Source of the DNA: Tranquillimonas sp964472855
GTDB taxonomy: Bacteria; Pseudomonadota; Alphaproteobacteria; Rhodobacterales; Rhodobacteraceae
DNA length: 21,544 bases
NCBI GenBank assembly: GCA_964472855.1
Contig: CAYYMJ010000046.1
Coordinates: 1 to 21,544 of the forward strand
Reading direction: 5' to 3'
The notes beneath the pieces are model-generated. The model worked only from the letters and a program-made list of their open reading frames with translations, was not told the origin of the DNA and did no database searches. Positions 1-7,199 of this stretch are shown one piece after another. Position numbers and translations under genes: made by a program. Numbering within the stretch: position 1 is the first letter of the stretch; each line of letters starts with the position of its first letter.

Positions 1-56
1 GTCACATAGTCGGCCCACAGCGGCGTTGCGGCCGCCACAAGGGCCGCCGTCGCCAT
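1..56 (-). CDS. Start of a secreted or periplasmic protein (partial)
   Basis: An ATG on the minus strand 10 bases after the adk stop opens a frame that runs off the window. The visible 18 residues are MATAALVAAATPLWADYV, a short hydrophobic stretch rich in alanine followed by a small-residue site (PLWA-DYV) that resembles the end of a signal peptide. There is no positively charged residue before the hydrophobic part, so the true start may lie upstream; a TTG inside the end of adk is one possibility. In many alphaproteobacteria rpsM follows adk, and this is clearly not S13. The product cannot be named from this fragment. Confidence 0.4.
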   Translation of the reverse strand, partial: MATAALVAAATPLWADYV

Positions 57-66
57 TACGGTCTGA

Positions 67-708
67 TCAAGCCAGCGCGTTGGCAATTTCATCCGCAACA
101 GTCCCGATCTCGCCCAGGCCATCGATGCTCTTCAGCCGGCCCTTGGCGTGGTAATAGCCGATAAGCGGCGAGGTCAGCTTGTAATAGGCCAACAGCCGTG
201 TCCTGAGGCTTTCCTCGTTGTCGTCAGAACGACGATTGAACTGTGTTCCGCCGCAGTTGGTGCATTTGCCGTCTGACGGGATCGGTTTCGAGACGTCGTT
301 GTAGACCTCGCCACAATCGCCGCAGGTCGACCGGGCGGTGATGCGCTGAACCAGCGCGTCGTCGTCTACCTGCATCTCGATCACCGCGTCCAGGCCGGTG
401 CCCTTGCGCGCGAGCAGCGCGCCCAGCGCGTCGGCCTGTGCCAGCGTACGCGGAAAGCCGTCAAATATCACGCCGCCGGGGACGCCGCCGTTCAGCTTTT
501 CCTCGATCAGGCCGATGACGATCTCGTCGGTCACCAGGTCACCACGGTCCATCACCGCCGCGACCTTCCTGCCCATATCGGTGCCGCTGGTGCGGGCGTC
601 GCGCAGCATGTCGCCGGTGGAAAGCTGCGTCATGCCGCGTTCGTCGACCAGCCGTCGGGCCTGGGTGCCTTTCCCGGCCCCGGGCGGGCCAAGGAGAATG
701 ATATTCAT
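67..708 (-). CDS. adk: Adenylate kinase
   Basis: Catalyses ATP + AMP = 2 ADP in the cytoplasm and keeps adenylate pools balanced. The 213-residue protein has the P-loop GPPGAGKGTQ at residues 7-16, the AMP-binding FDGFPRT motif near residue 84, and a long LID domain. The LID carries two Cys-x2-Cys pairs (CGDC and CTNC), the pattern of the zinc-binding adenylate kinases. Length is normal for the long bacterial form. Its ATG overlaps the secY stop as ATGA, so it is translationally coupled to secY, the usual spc-operon arrangement. The next gene downstream is not rpsM, which is a departure from the common order. Confidence 0.97.
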   Translation of the reverse strand: MNIILLGPPGAGKGTQARRLVDERGMTQLSTGDMLRDARTSGTDMGRKVAAVMDRGDLVTDEIVIGLIEEKLNGGVPGGVIFDGFPRTLAQADALGALLARKGTGLDAVIEMQVDDDALVQRITARSTCGDCGEVYNDVSKPIPSDGKCTNCGGTQFNRRSDDNEESLRTRLLAYYKLTSPLIGYYHAKGRLKSIDGLGEIGTVADEIANALA

Positions 709-2060
709 CGTCTCTGCGTCCCCTTCTTGCCACGCCGCTTGCCGCGCAACTGTGATTTCTCGATCAGCCCTTCGTATTGGTGCGCCAGCATGTGCGACTG
801 GACCTGCTGGATCGTGTCCATGGTCACCGAGACGACAATCAGAACCGACGTGCCGCCGAAATAGAAGGGAATGGCCAGCTGCGAGCGCAGGATCTCGGGC
901 AAGAGCGTGACCGCCGCCAGATAGGACGAGCCCAGAACCAGGATGCGGACCACGACATAGTCGAGATATTCCTCGGTCTTCTTGCCGGGCCGGATACCGG
1001 GCACGAAACCGTTCTGGTTCTTCAGGTTGTCGGCCACGTCCTCGGTCTTGAACGACACGTTGGCGGTATAGAAATAGGTGAAGAAAATCACCATGCCGCC
1101 GAAGAACAGCAGATACAGCGGCTGGCCGGGGCCGAAATAGACCAGGATGCGCGACATCACGGGGCCGGTCGAGCCGCCCGAGAAGGTGGCCAGCGTGGTC
1201 GGCAGCAGCAGCAATGACGAGGCAAAGATCGCCGGGATCACGCCGGCCGGGTTGACCTTGATCGGCAGGTGCGACGAGCCGCCGTCATAAACCTTCATGC
1301 CGACCTGACGGCGCGGATACTGGATGTGGATCTTGCGCAGCGACCGCTCCATGAACACCACGAAACCGATCACCAGCACGACCATGATCATCACGCCGAC
1401 GACGACGGCCGGGCTGATGGCGCCCGAGCGGCCCGAGGCAAAGAACTGGGCCAGAGCCGCGGGAATCTGGGCGACGATGCCGACGAAGATGATCAGCGAA
1501 ATACCGTTGCCGATGCCGCGCTGGGTGATCTGCTCGCCCAGCCACATCAGGAACATGGTGCCGCCAACCAGCGTGATGACGCAGGAGGCCTTGAAAAACA
1601 GGCCCGGGTCGGTGACCAGATCGCCGGCTTCCAGACTGGCGGCCAGCGCGAAGGCCTGGAAGGTGGCCAGGAACACCGTGCCATAGCGCGTATACTGGTT
1701 GATCTTCTTGCGGCCCTGCTCACCCTCTTTCTTCAGCTGCTCCAGCTGCGGCACCATGGCGGTGAGCAGCTGAATGATGATCGAGGCCGAGATATAGGGC
1801 ATGATCCCCAGGGCGAAGATGCCCATGCGGCTGATTGCGCCGCCAGTGAACATGTTGAGAACACCGCCCAAACCGGTCGCGGCCTGCTCCATGAAGTCGC
1901 GCAGGGCGCCACCGTCGATGCCGGGAACCGGGATATAGGTGCCGAGGCGATAGACGATCAGAAGCCCGACGGTAAAGAGGATGCGGCTGCGCAGCTCGGT
2001 CGCCTTGCCGAAGGCGCCCCAGCTCATGTTTGCGGCCATTTGCTCTGCTGCAGATGCCAT
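705..2060 (-). CDS. secY: Protein translocase subunit SecY
   Basis: Channel-forming subunit of the SecYEG translocon in the inner membrane. The 451-residue product has the SecY N-terminus (ELRSRILFTVGLLIVYRLG), the plug region with IPVPGID, about ten hydrophobic segments, and the conserved cytoplasmic loop that contains QYPRRQVG and later GIRPGKKTEEYL. The start at 2060 (MASAAEQM) is preferred over an ATG 18 bases upstream because a purine-rich AAAGAGA lies at a proper distance from it and relatives begin this way. It follows rplO after a 107-base gap that contains a hairpin, and overlaps adk by four bases. Confidence 0.97.
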   Translation of the reverse strand: MASAAEQMAANMSWGAFGKATELRSRILFTVGLLIVYRLGTYIPVPGIDGGALRDFMEQAATGLGGVLNMFTGGAISRMGIFALGIMPYISASIIIQLLTAMVPQLEQLKKEGEQGRKKINQYTRYGTVFLATFQAFALAASLEAGDLVTDPGLFFKASCVITLVGGTMFLMWLGEQITQRGIGNGISLIIFVGIVAQIPAALAQFFASGRSGAISPAVVVGVMIMVVLVIGFVVFMERSLRKIHIQYPRRQVGMKVYDGGSSHLPIKVNPAGVIPAIFASSLLLLPTTLATFSGGSTGPVMSRILVYFGPGQPLYLLFFGGMVIFFTYFYTANVSFKTEDVADNLKNQNGFVPGIRPGKKTEEYLDYVVVRILVLGSSYLAAVTLLPEILRSQLAIPFYFGGTSVLIVVSVTMDTIQQVQSHMLAHQYEGLIEKSQLRGKRRGKKGTQRR

Positions 2061-2137
2061 GGACGATGTCTCTTTCATGCAAACGCCGCGACGATCATTC
2101 CATTGACCGCGCGGCGCCTTGGAAAACTATGGCAGAT

Positions 2138-2161
2138 GTAGGCGGCGCCGGGGCCGCCTAC
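2138..2161 (-). other. Hairpin between rplO and secY
   Basis: GTAGGCGGC and GCCGCCTAC form a perfect 9-bp stem with a six-base loop just after the rplO stop. No U-run follows on either strand, so it is a poor intrinsic terminator. It may instead be a processing or mRNA-stability element that sets the L15-to-SecY ratio. The function is inference. Confidence 0.4.
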
Positions 2162-2167
2162 AAGCTG

Positions 2168-2635
2168 TCATTCGGACGCTGTCACCGAGGTGATCGTCAG
2201 CGAGCCGCCGGCTTTCTCGACCGCCGCAACCGCCGAGCGTGACGCGCCGGTCACCGTCAGCTTGACCGCCGACGTGATCTCGCCCTTGCCGAGGATGCGC
2301 ACGCCGTCCAGCTTGCGCCGCACGACACCGGTTTCGACAAGCGTGTCTTCGCCGATCTCGGTGCCCAGCTTGCCGGCGTCGATGAATTTCTGGATCAGGC
2401 CGAGGTTGACCACGGCAAAGGCCTTGCGGTTGGGCTTGGAAAAGCCGCGCTTGGGCAGCCGCTGGTACAGCGGCATCTGGCCGCCTTCGTAACCGTTGAT
2501 CGCCACGCCCGAACGGCTTTTCTGGCCCTTGATGCCGCGTCCCGCGGTCTTGCCCTTGCCCGAACCGGGGCCGCGGCCAACGCGCATGCGTTTCTTTGAG
2601 GCACCGGGATTGTCCCGGAGTTCGTTGAGTTTCAT
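2168..2635 (-). CDS. rplO: 50S ribosomal protein L15
   Basis: Late-assembly protein of the large subunit. The 155-residue product starts MKLNELRDNPGASKKR, has the glycine-rich basic region GRGPGSGKGKTAGRGIKGQK (residues about 20-39) and the GFEGGQMPLYQRLPKRGF-type segment (here GYEGGQM), all diagnostic of L15. A GGAGAAG motif precedes the ATG. It is the first gene of the rplO-secY-adk block: rpmD, which normally lies directly upstream, is separated from it by insert 3 and a terminator. A minus-strand promoter-like site at 2737-2765 fits a separate start of transcription. Confidence 0.97.
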   Translation of the reverse strand: MKLNELRDNPGASKKRMRVGRGPGSGKGKTAGRGIKGQKSRSGVAINGYEGGQMPLYQRLPKRGFSKPNRKAFAVVNLGLIQKFIDAGKLGTEIGEDTLVETGVVRRKLDGVRILGKGEITSAVKLTVTGASRSAVAAVEKAGGSLTITSVTASE

Positions 2636-2736
2636 GTCGCTTCTCCTTGCCGGATGCGGGGGCTGAAGCGAATTGCGCCCCGACCACGGCGTTTGTCGGT
2701 TTGTTACGAGTCGGCCCCGTTGCGGAGCACCGGGCG

Positions 2737-2765
2737 CGTATAGACCCCGGCGGCCGACGGATCAA
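2737..2765 (-). promoter_or_regulatory. Putative promoter for rplO-secY-adk
   Basis: On the minus strand TTGATC is followed after exactly 17 bases by TATACG, a good sigma-70-type match. The predicted leader is about 95 bases to the rplO ATG. It lies between rplO and the divergent secreted-protein gene. This restart would be needed because a terminator follows rpmD on the far side of insert 3. Confidence 0.55.
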
Positions 2766-2846
2766 GTGTGCGCTTTGGCCCTGTCGCGATGGTTGCGGGC
2801 GGGCTAGGGTCTGGTCCGGCGGCACCTGCCGCAAGGGGAGGGATCG

Positions 2847-3278
2847 GTGCGTTTGCCGGGACCGGTATTGCCGGCCATGCTGGCACTGGGCGCTGTCACG
2901 GCGGCGGCGACGGCCGACGAGGCCAGTGTGCCCTGCCCGGCCCTGTCGGCCGAACCGCGGGCCGCCTTCGCGCGGCTGACTGTCGGGGCCAACTGTGGCG
3001 CGCAGACGATCCTGGGACTGGGCGCTGCCGAAACCTGCCTGTGGGTGCATCCTTATCGCGACGCGGGCGCCCGACGCCGGTTCGTGCGGCTGGCCGGGCT
3101 TTTGGCCGAATGCACCGGCGATCCGGCCCCCGCTGACACCCCGCGGGTCAACCATCCCGACAGCTATGAACAGTTGCGCTTTGAGAGCGGCGGGGTCATC
3201 TGGCTGCTGGCGCTGAAAGACAAGGCCGGGCTGGCGCAAAGCCTGGTGTTTCTGACCATGGCCGGGGCACCCGGTTGA
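2847..3278 (+). CDS. Small secreted protein of unknown function
   Basis: A 143-residue product with a GTG start preceded by a strong ribosome site (AGGGGAGG, 2834-2842). Residues 1-23 look like a Sec signal peptide (MRLPGPVLPAMLALGAVTAA then ATA-DE), with likely cleavage before Asp24. The mature part has four cysteines (about positions 30, 50, 64 and 89), which would suit two disulfides in the periplasm, and a C-terminal ESGGVIWLLALKDKAGLAQSL segment. I do not recognise the family. It sits divergent from rplO inside insert 3. A 64-bp repeat with a GC-rich palindrome starts 36 bases after its stop and could end its transcript. Confidence 0.75.
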   Translation: MRLPGPVLPAMLALGAVTAAATADEASVPCPALSAEPRAAFARLTVGANCGAQTILGLGAAETCLWVHPYRDAGARRRFVRLAGLLAECTGDPAPADTPRVNHPDSYEQLRFESGGVIWLLALKDKAGLAQSLVFLTMAGAPG

Positions 3279-3314
3279 CATTGCGCCGCCCCCGCCGGGG
3301 CGGCACCCGGGCAA

Positions 3315-3378
3315 GGGGGCGCTGCCCCCTCGGCGCTGACGCGCCTCACCCCCGAGGTATTTTGGGAAGCCAAAGAAG
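3315..3378. repeat. Dispersed intergenic repeat, copy 1
   Basis: Begins with the palindrome GGGGGCGCTGCCCCC and ends with CCCCCGAGGTATTT, then AAGCCAAAGAAG. A second, very similar copy in the same orientation lies at 10546-10610, with differences mainly in the middle. Short elements of this look are common between genes in Rhodobacteraceae (from general knowledge, not searched here). This copy overlaps the 3-prime end of the lipid desaturase remnant and supplies its stop codon. Confidence 0.7.
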
Positions 3379-3780
3379 TGTGGGTTTGGTGCGCGTGGGC
3401 AGGCAGGGGTCGCGCGGGCTGCCGACCAGCGGCTGCAGTGCCTTTTCAAGGGCCCGCCAAAAACCGACACGGTCAAGGAACGGGTTCAGCCACGGCGTGG
3501 TCGTGCAGTAATAGGTACGCGCCGGCGCGCGGTGGTGCTGCCAGTGCTGAGGGGCGGACTGGAACAGCCGGACATCCTGGGCCAGCCGGACGATGGCCGG
3601 CAGCTTGTCGCGCGAGACGTGGGCCCAGCGGTGAACCTGCAGGCTGAGGCCGCCGAAGAACAGGTAGACGGCCATCTGCCAGTTGAGCCACCCCAACAGC
3701 TAGGCCCCCACCCCGGCCACACCGGCGATGGCAAAGGCAAAACGGTTGGACCACAGCCAGTGGACGGTCAGGTTATGATC
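3346..3780 (-). pseudogene. CarF/PEDS1-type lipid desaturase remnant
   Basis: The minus-strand frame encodes the C-terminal half of a Lipid_desat protein (CarF/TMEM189 family, plasmanylethanolamine desaturase, which makes the vinyl-ether bond of plasmalogens). Visible signatures are QVHRWAHVSRDKLP, a histidine-rich QHWQHHRAPARTYYC, and PWLNPFLDRVGFWRALE. About 26 codons upstream continue in the same frame (DHNLTVHWLWSNRFAF) but are cut off by a TAG at about 3701-3703, in GA-stop-LLGW, where TGG for Trp is the likely ancestral codon. The N-terminal region with the first histidine motifs is absent; homology stops near 3780, where a TetR remnant begins on the other strand. The last residues and stop come from the repeat at 3315-3378. 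Probably non-functional. Confidence 0.7.
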
Positions 3781-4007
3781 GCGAGCTTGCGGGCCTGCTG
3801 GCCACGATCTTCGACGCCACCCAAAGCCTCTATCGGGCGGACGAAGCGGCGTTGCAGAAAATCGAGGTGCGCGTGCTTTGGTCCGGGCTGTTCGGGATCT
3901 TCATCCTCGACAGTGCCAACCGGCTGGGCACGGACGGAACGCTGGAGGATGTGGTGGTGGCGCTGGTCGAGTTGTATTTGAAGTCCCGGCGCCCGCACGG
4001 GACCTAG
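3771..4007 (+). pseudogene. TetR-family regulator remnant, C-terminal part
   Basis: The plus-strand frame reads GYDRELAGLLATIFDATQSL, then an EVRVLWSGLFGIFILDSANR segment, and ends ELYLKSRRPHGT before TAG. This is the composition and layout of a TetR-family ligand-binding C-terminus. There is no start codon with a ribosome site and no helix-turn-helix; codons upstream of 3771 read into the antisense of the desaturase remnant. It is best read as the surviving end of a regulator gene truncated by the same event that removed the desaturase N-terminus. Family assignment is by pattern only. Confidence 0.5.
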
Positions 4008-4134
4008 TGGATCGAACCTGACGTTTCGCGCCACCGGTATTTTCACTATGCATCAACTTATCAAAACATTTGAATGGCTTATGCTCAAAGTCTTCGCCTG
4101 GCAGCGGGATTCAAATGTGTCGGTCGATCCACTA
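4005..4134. repeat. AT-rich segment bounded by 11-bp inverted repeats
   Basis: TAGTGGATCGA (4005-4015) and its exact reverse complement TCGATCCACTA (4124-4134) face each other across 108 bases. Similarity extends loosely inward (ACCTGACGTTT against CCGACACATTT). The interior is markedly more AT-rich than its surroundings. This looks like a short non-autonomous element or a decayed insertion-sequence end, but no transposase or target duplication is evident. The left arm includes the stop codon of the TetR remnant. Confidence 0.35.
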
Positions 4135-4161
4135 ATCACCGTTCGGCCGGCCCCGGAATGC

Positions 4162-4191
4162 AAAATGCCCGGCGCGGCGGCCGGGCATTTT
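4162..4191. terminator. Bidirectional intrinsic terminator after rpmD
   Basis: AAAATGCCCGG and CCGGGCATTTT form a perfect 11-bp stem with an eight-base loop, and the ends supply a T-run on either strand. It starts about 20 bases after the rpmD stop, so it should end the rpmC-to-rpmD transcript before it enters insert 3. Confidence 0.85.
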
Positions 4192-4211
4192 CTGTTCGCT
4201 GTGACGCAGGA

Positions 4212-4400
4212 CTAGCCGCGTTCTTCGACGATCTCGACCAGATGCGGGATCTTGCGGATCATGCCGCGCACGGCCGGGGTATCTTCCAGCTCGCGGGTCT
4301 TGTGCATCTTGTTCAGGCCCAGCCCGATCAGCGTCTGGCGCTGTTTCTCGGGCCGGCGGATCGGCGAGCCGACCTGTTTGACGACGATGGTCTTTGACAT
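4212..4400 (-). CDS. rpmD: 50S ribosomal protein L30
   Basis: Small large-subunit protein of 62 residues, the normal length for bacterial L30. It starts MSKTIVVKQVGSPIRRPEKQ and contains the QTLIGLGLNKMHKTRELEDT core and the GMIRKIPHLVEI end, all diagnostic. It follows rpsE after 11 bases. In the standard spc order rplO comes next; here a strong terminator lies directly downstream and rplO is about 1.6 kb away across insert 3. Confidence 0.96.
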   Translation of the reverse strand: MSKTIVVKQVGSPIRRPEKQRQTLIGLGLNKMHKTRELEDTPAVRGMIRKIPHLVEIVEERG

Positions 4401-4411
4401 GGACGGTCTCC

Positions 4412-4984
4412 TTACGCCTCGGCCGGGGCCGGTTGCGCCGGCGCTTCGTCGCGGCGGGGCAGGATGTCGGCGACTTTCTTGCCGCGGCGCTGGGCCACGG
4501 CGCGGGGCGACGCCTGTTTCTGCAAGCCGTCGATGGTGGCGCGGATCATGTTGTAGGGGTTTTGCGACCCCTGCGACTTGGCGACCACGTCATGGATGCC
4601 CAGCATCTCGAACACCGCGCGCATGGGACCGCCGGCGATGATGCCGGTGCCGGTGGGTGCGGTGCGCATGATCACCTTGCCCGCGCCATGGCGGCCTTCG
4701 ATGTCATGGTGCAGGGTGCGGCCGTCGCGCAGCGGCACGCGGATCATCTGGCGCTTGGCCTGCTCGGTGGCCTTGCGGATGGCCTCGGGGACCTCCTTGG
4801 CCTTGCCCTTGCCAAAACCGACACGGCCCTTCTGGTCGCCCACGACGACCAGCGCCGCAAAGCCAAAGCGCTTGCCGCCCTTGACGGTCTTGGACACGCG
4901 GTTGATCGCAACGAGACGATCGGCGAATTCCGGTGTTTCGTCGCGGTCGCGACGGTTGCCCCGGCGGTTATCACGTTCTGCCAT
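4412..4984 (-). CDS. rpsE: 30S ribosomal protein S5
   Basis: Small-subunit protein that helps shape the mRNA entry site and decoding fidelity. The 190-residue product has the double-stranded RNA-binding part with RLVAINRVSKTVKGGKRFGF, then VVGDQKGRVGFGKGKAKEVPEA, and the C-terminal GTGIIAGGPMRAVFEMLGIHDVVAK region. A short Ala/Pro-rich tail (EAPAQPAPAEA) extends beyond the core, as in many alphaproteobacteria. It lies 12 bases after rplR and 11 before rpmD. Confidence 0.97.
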   Translation of the reverse strand: MAERDNRRGNRRDRDETPEFADRLVAINRVSKTVKGGKRFGFAALVVVGDQKGRVGFGKGKAKEVPEAIRKATEQAKRQMIRVPLRDGRTLHHDIEGRHGAGKVIMRTAPTGTGIIAGGPMRAVFEMLGIHDVVAKSQGSQNPYNMIRATIDGLQKQASPRAVAQRRGKKVADILPRRDEAPAQPAPAEA

Positions 4985-4996
4985 TCTCTCGTCCCC

Positions 4997-5356
4997 CTAA
5001 AACTTCAGGCCGCCTTCACGGGCGGCGTCGGCGAGTGCCTTGACCTTGCCGTGAAAGAGAAAGCCACCGCGGTCGAAATAGACCTCGTCCACGCCGGCGG
5101 CTTTCGCGCGTTCGGCAATGGCGGCGCCAACCTTGGCGGCGGCGGCCGTGTTGTTCTGGCCCACGACACCAAGGTCCTTCTCCAGCGTCGATGCCGAGGC
5201 CAGCGTGCGGCCCTGGGCGTCGTCGATCAGCTGGACACTGATGTTCTTGTTCGAGCGGTGAACCGACAGCCGAGGACGGCCAGCGGCGGTTTTGCGAAGC
5301 TTGTTCCGGTTGCGCACGCGGCGCTTTTGGAACAGTTCCCGTTTTTTGAGTGCCAT
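4997..5356 (-). CDS. rplR: 50S ribosomal protein L18
   Basis: Binds 5S rRNA in the central protuberance with L5. The 119-residue product starts MALKKRELFQKRRVRNRNKL and shows RPRLSVHRSNKNISVQLIDD and the C-terminal FDRGGFLFHGKVKALADAAREGGL signature. The length is typical. It sits between rplF (11 bases upstream) and rpsE, in the standard order. Confidence 0.97.
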   Translation of the reverse strand: MALKKRELFQKRRVRNRNKLRKTAAGRPRLSVHRSNKNISVQLIDDAQGRTLASASTLEKDLGVVGQNNTAAAAKVGAAIAERAKAAGVDEVYFDRGGFLFHGKVKALADAAREGGLKF

Positions 5357-5367
5357 GTTCCCGGTCC

Positions 5368-5901
5368 TTACTTCTTCTTGCCTTCCTTACGGAAGATATA
5401 TTCGCCCTTATAGCGGATGCCCTTGCCCTTGTAGGGCTCTGGCGCACGCCATTCGCGAATGTTTGCGGCCACCTGACCAACCTGCTGCTGGTCGATGCCC
5501 TCGATAACGATCTCGGTCGGCCTTGACGCCGTGACGGTCACGCCGTCGGGCACGTCAAAGTTGACGTCGTGGCTGTAGCCGAGGTTCAGCTTCAGGGTGT
5601 TGCCCTGCATCTGGGCCCGATAGCCGACGCCCGAGATCTCGAGCTCTTTCTTGAAACCGTCGCTGACGCCGGTAACGAGGTTGGCGACCATCGTGCGGGT
5701 CATGCCCCATTGCTGGCGCGCCCGTTTCGAGCGACCGCGCGGCGTGACAACGACGGCGTCGCTGTCCACCGTGATGGTGACATCGTCGGTGGCATTGAAG
5801 CTGCGGGCACCCTTGGGGCCCTTTACTTCGATGGTTTGGCCGGAAACCGAGGCTGTGACACCCGACGGCAACGCGACCGGTCTTTTTCCGATACGTGACA
5901 T
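5368..5901 (-). CDS. rplF: 50S ribosomal protein L6
   Basis: Large-subunit protein near the factor-binding site. The 177-residue product begins MSRIGKRPVALPSGVTASV and shows the two L6 repeats, with QWGMTRTMVANLVTGVSDGF in the first and the signature PEPYKGKGIRYKGEYIFRKEGKKK at the C-terminus. It follows rpsH by 10 bases. Confidence 0.97.
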   Translation of the reverse strand: MSRIGKRPVALPSGVTASVSGQTIEVKGPKGARSFNATDDVTITVDSDAVVVTPRGRSKRARQQWGMTRTMVANLVTGVSDGFKKELEISGVGYRAQMQGNTLKLNLGYSHDVNFDVPDGVTVTASRPTEIVIEGIDQQQVGQVAANIREWRAPEPYKGKGIRYKGEYIFRKEGKKK

Positions 5902-5911
5902 CTGGCTCTCC

Positions 5912-6304
5912 TCAGAACACCGTGCACAGCACTTCGCCGCCCACGTTCGCGCTGCGCGCGTTCGCGTCCGACATCACACCGCGCGGGGTCGATACGATGG
6001 AAACACCCAGACCCTGGCGGACCTGCGGGATTTCGCGGGACCCGGAATACACCCGGCGGCCCGGCGTCGAAACGCGCTTGAGCTCGCGGATGACCGGGGC
6101 ACCTTCGTAATATTTCAGGCTGATTTCGATCGCCGGGTGGCCCCTGGTGTCCGAAGTATGTTCATAACCGCGGATATAGCCTTCGTCAGCCAGCACATCC
6201 AGCACCCAGGCCCGCAGCTTCGAGCCGGGGGTCATGACGGTGGACTTGCCGCGCATCGAGGCGTTGCGGATGCGGGTCAGCATATCGCCGAGAGGATCAT
6301 TCAT
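5912..6304 (-). CDS. rpsH: 30S ribosomal protein S8
   Basis: Primary binder of 16S rRNA helix 21 and, in Escherichia coli, the autoregulator of the spc operon. The 130-residue product starts MNDPLGDMLTRIRNASMRGK and ends with the signature GLGVSIVSTPRGVMSDANAR and VGGEVLCTVF. The length is normal. If S8 controls its operon here, the target would be sought near rplX/rplE; I saw no clear mimic by eye. Confidence 0.97.
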   Translation of the reverse strand: MNDPLGDMLTRIRNASMRGKSTVMTPGSKLRAWVLDVLADEGYIRGYEHTSDTRGHPAIEISLKYYEGAPVIRELKRVSTPGRRVYSGSREIPQVRQGLGVSIVSTPRGVMSDANARSANVGGEVLCTVF

Positions 6305-6318
6305 GTTCTAAACCCTCC

Positions 6319-6624
6319 TTACCAGCTGGACTTGACCAGACCGGGGATCTGGCCAGCCGAGCCAAGATCACGCAGGGCGATCCGGCTCACTTTGAGTTTG
6401 CGATAGTAGGCGTGCGGGCGTCCGGTCAGCTGACAGCGGTTGTGAAGCCGCGTGGCCGAGCTGTTGCGGGGCAGCTTGGCCAGTTTCAGCCGTGCCTTGA
6501 AGCGCTCTTCCATCGGGCGCGCCTGGTCATTGGCGATTTCCTTCAGCGCCACGCGCTTGGCGGCATACTGGTCAACCAGCTTCTGCCGCTTTTTCTCGCG
6601 TTCGATCATCGCTTTCTTTGCCAT
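6319..6624 (-). CDS. rpsN: 30S ribosomal protein S14
   Basis: Binds the 3-prime major domain of 16S rRNA in the subunit head. The 101-residue product is the long, zinc-independent form: it lacks Cys-x2-Cys pairs and carries RNSSATRLHNRCQLTGRPHAYYRKL and ends GLVKSSW. It starts MAKKAMIEREKKRQKLV. Placed between rplE and rpsH as usual. Confidence 0.97.
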   Translation of the reverse strand: MAKKAMIEREKKRQKLVDQYAAKRVALKEIANDQARPMEERFKARLKLAKLPRNSSATRLHNRCQLTGRPHAYYRKLKVSRIALRDLGSAGQIPGLVKSSW

Positions 6625-6635
6625 GTCGTCGGTCC

Positions 6636-7199
6636 TCAGCTGTTGAAGGGCATGTTGAAATGCTTCAACAGCGCCTTGGCTTCTGCGTCCGTCGACGCGG
6701 TGGTGCAGATCACGATATCCATGCCCCAGACTTCATCGACCTCGTCGAAGTTGACCTCGGGAAACACGATATGTTCCTTGATCCCGCAGGCATAATTGCC
6801 GCGGCCGTCAAAGCTTTTGCCCGACACGCCGCGAAAGTCGCGGACACGAGGCATGGCCACCGTGACGAGGCGGTCAAGGAAATCATACATGCGGTCGCCG
6901 CGCAGGGTGACCTTGGCGCCCAGCGGCATGCCTTCGCGAACCCGGAAACTGGCGATGGACTTCTTGGCCATGGTCACCAGGGCCTTCTGACCGGCAATGG
7001 CCGTCAGGTCTTCCTGGGCCGACTTGGCCTTCTTGCTGTCCTTGACCGCTTCCGAGCCGCAGCCGATGTTGAGAACGATCTTCTCAAGCCGCGGGATCTG
7101 CATGTCGTTGCTGTAGGCGAATTCTTCCTTCATGGCCGCGCGAATGGTGTCGCGATAGCTGGCCTTCAGGCGCGGGGTATAGCTGGCAGCATCAAGCAT
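6636..7199 (-). CDS. rplE: 50S ribosomal protein L5
   Basis: 5S rRNA-binding protein that contacts the P-site tRNA. The start at 7199 (MLDAASYTPRLKASYRDTIR) gives 187 residues, the usual length. An open frame extends about 29 codons further upstream, but that part is the antisense-like overlap with rplX and has no L5 similarity. Signatures are PRLEKIVLNIGCGSEAVKDS, FRVREGMPLGAKVTLRGDRM and RDFRGVSGKSFDGRGNYACG. The start overlaps the rplX stop by eight bases, which implies translational coupling. Confidence 0.96.
   Translation of the reverse strand: MLDAASYTPRLKASYRDTIRAAMKEEFAYSNDMQIPRLEKIVLNIGCGSEAVKDSKKAKSAQEDLTAIAGQKALVTMAKKSIASFRVREGMPLGAKVTLRGDRMYDFLDRLVTVAMPRVRDFRGVSGKSFDGRGNYACGIKEHIVFPEVNFDEVDEVWGMDIVICTTASTDAEAKALLKHFNMPFNS

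Noticed and set aside
2127..3476. A 449-codon minus-strand open frame over rplO and the secreted-protein gene
   Set aside because: It is a shadow frame in GC-rich DNA: basic, Arg/Gly/Pro-rich, with no recognisable domain, and it conflicts with two well-supported genes.
3768..4046. A minus-strand frame opposite the TetR remnant
   Set aside because: No family character; the plus-strand frame looks like a TetR C-terminus, so this is its shadow.
4048..4215. A 55-codon plus-strand frame beginning MHQLIKTFEWLMLK
   Set aside because: It crosses the rpmD terminator, runs past the rpmD stop, lacks a ribosome site and lies mostly in the AT-rich repeat-bounded segment.
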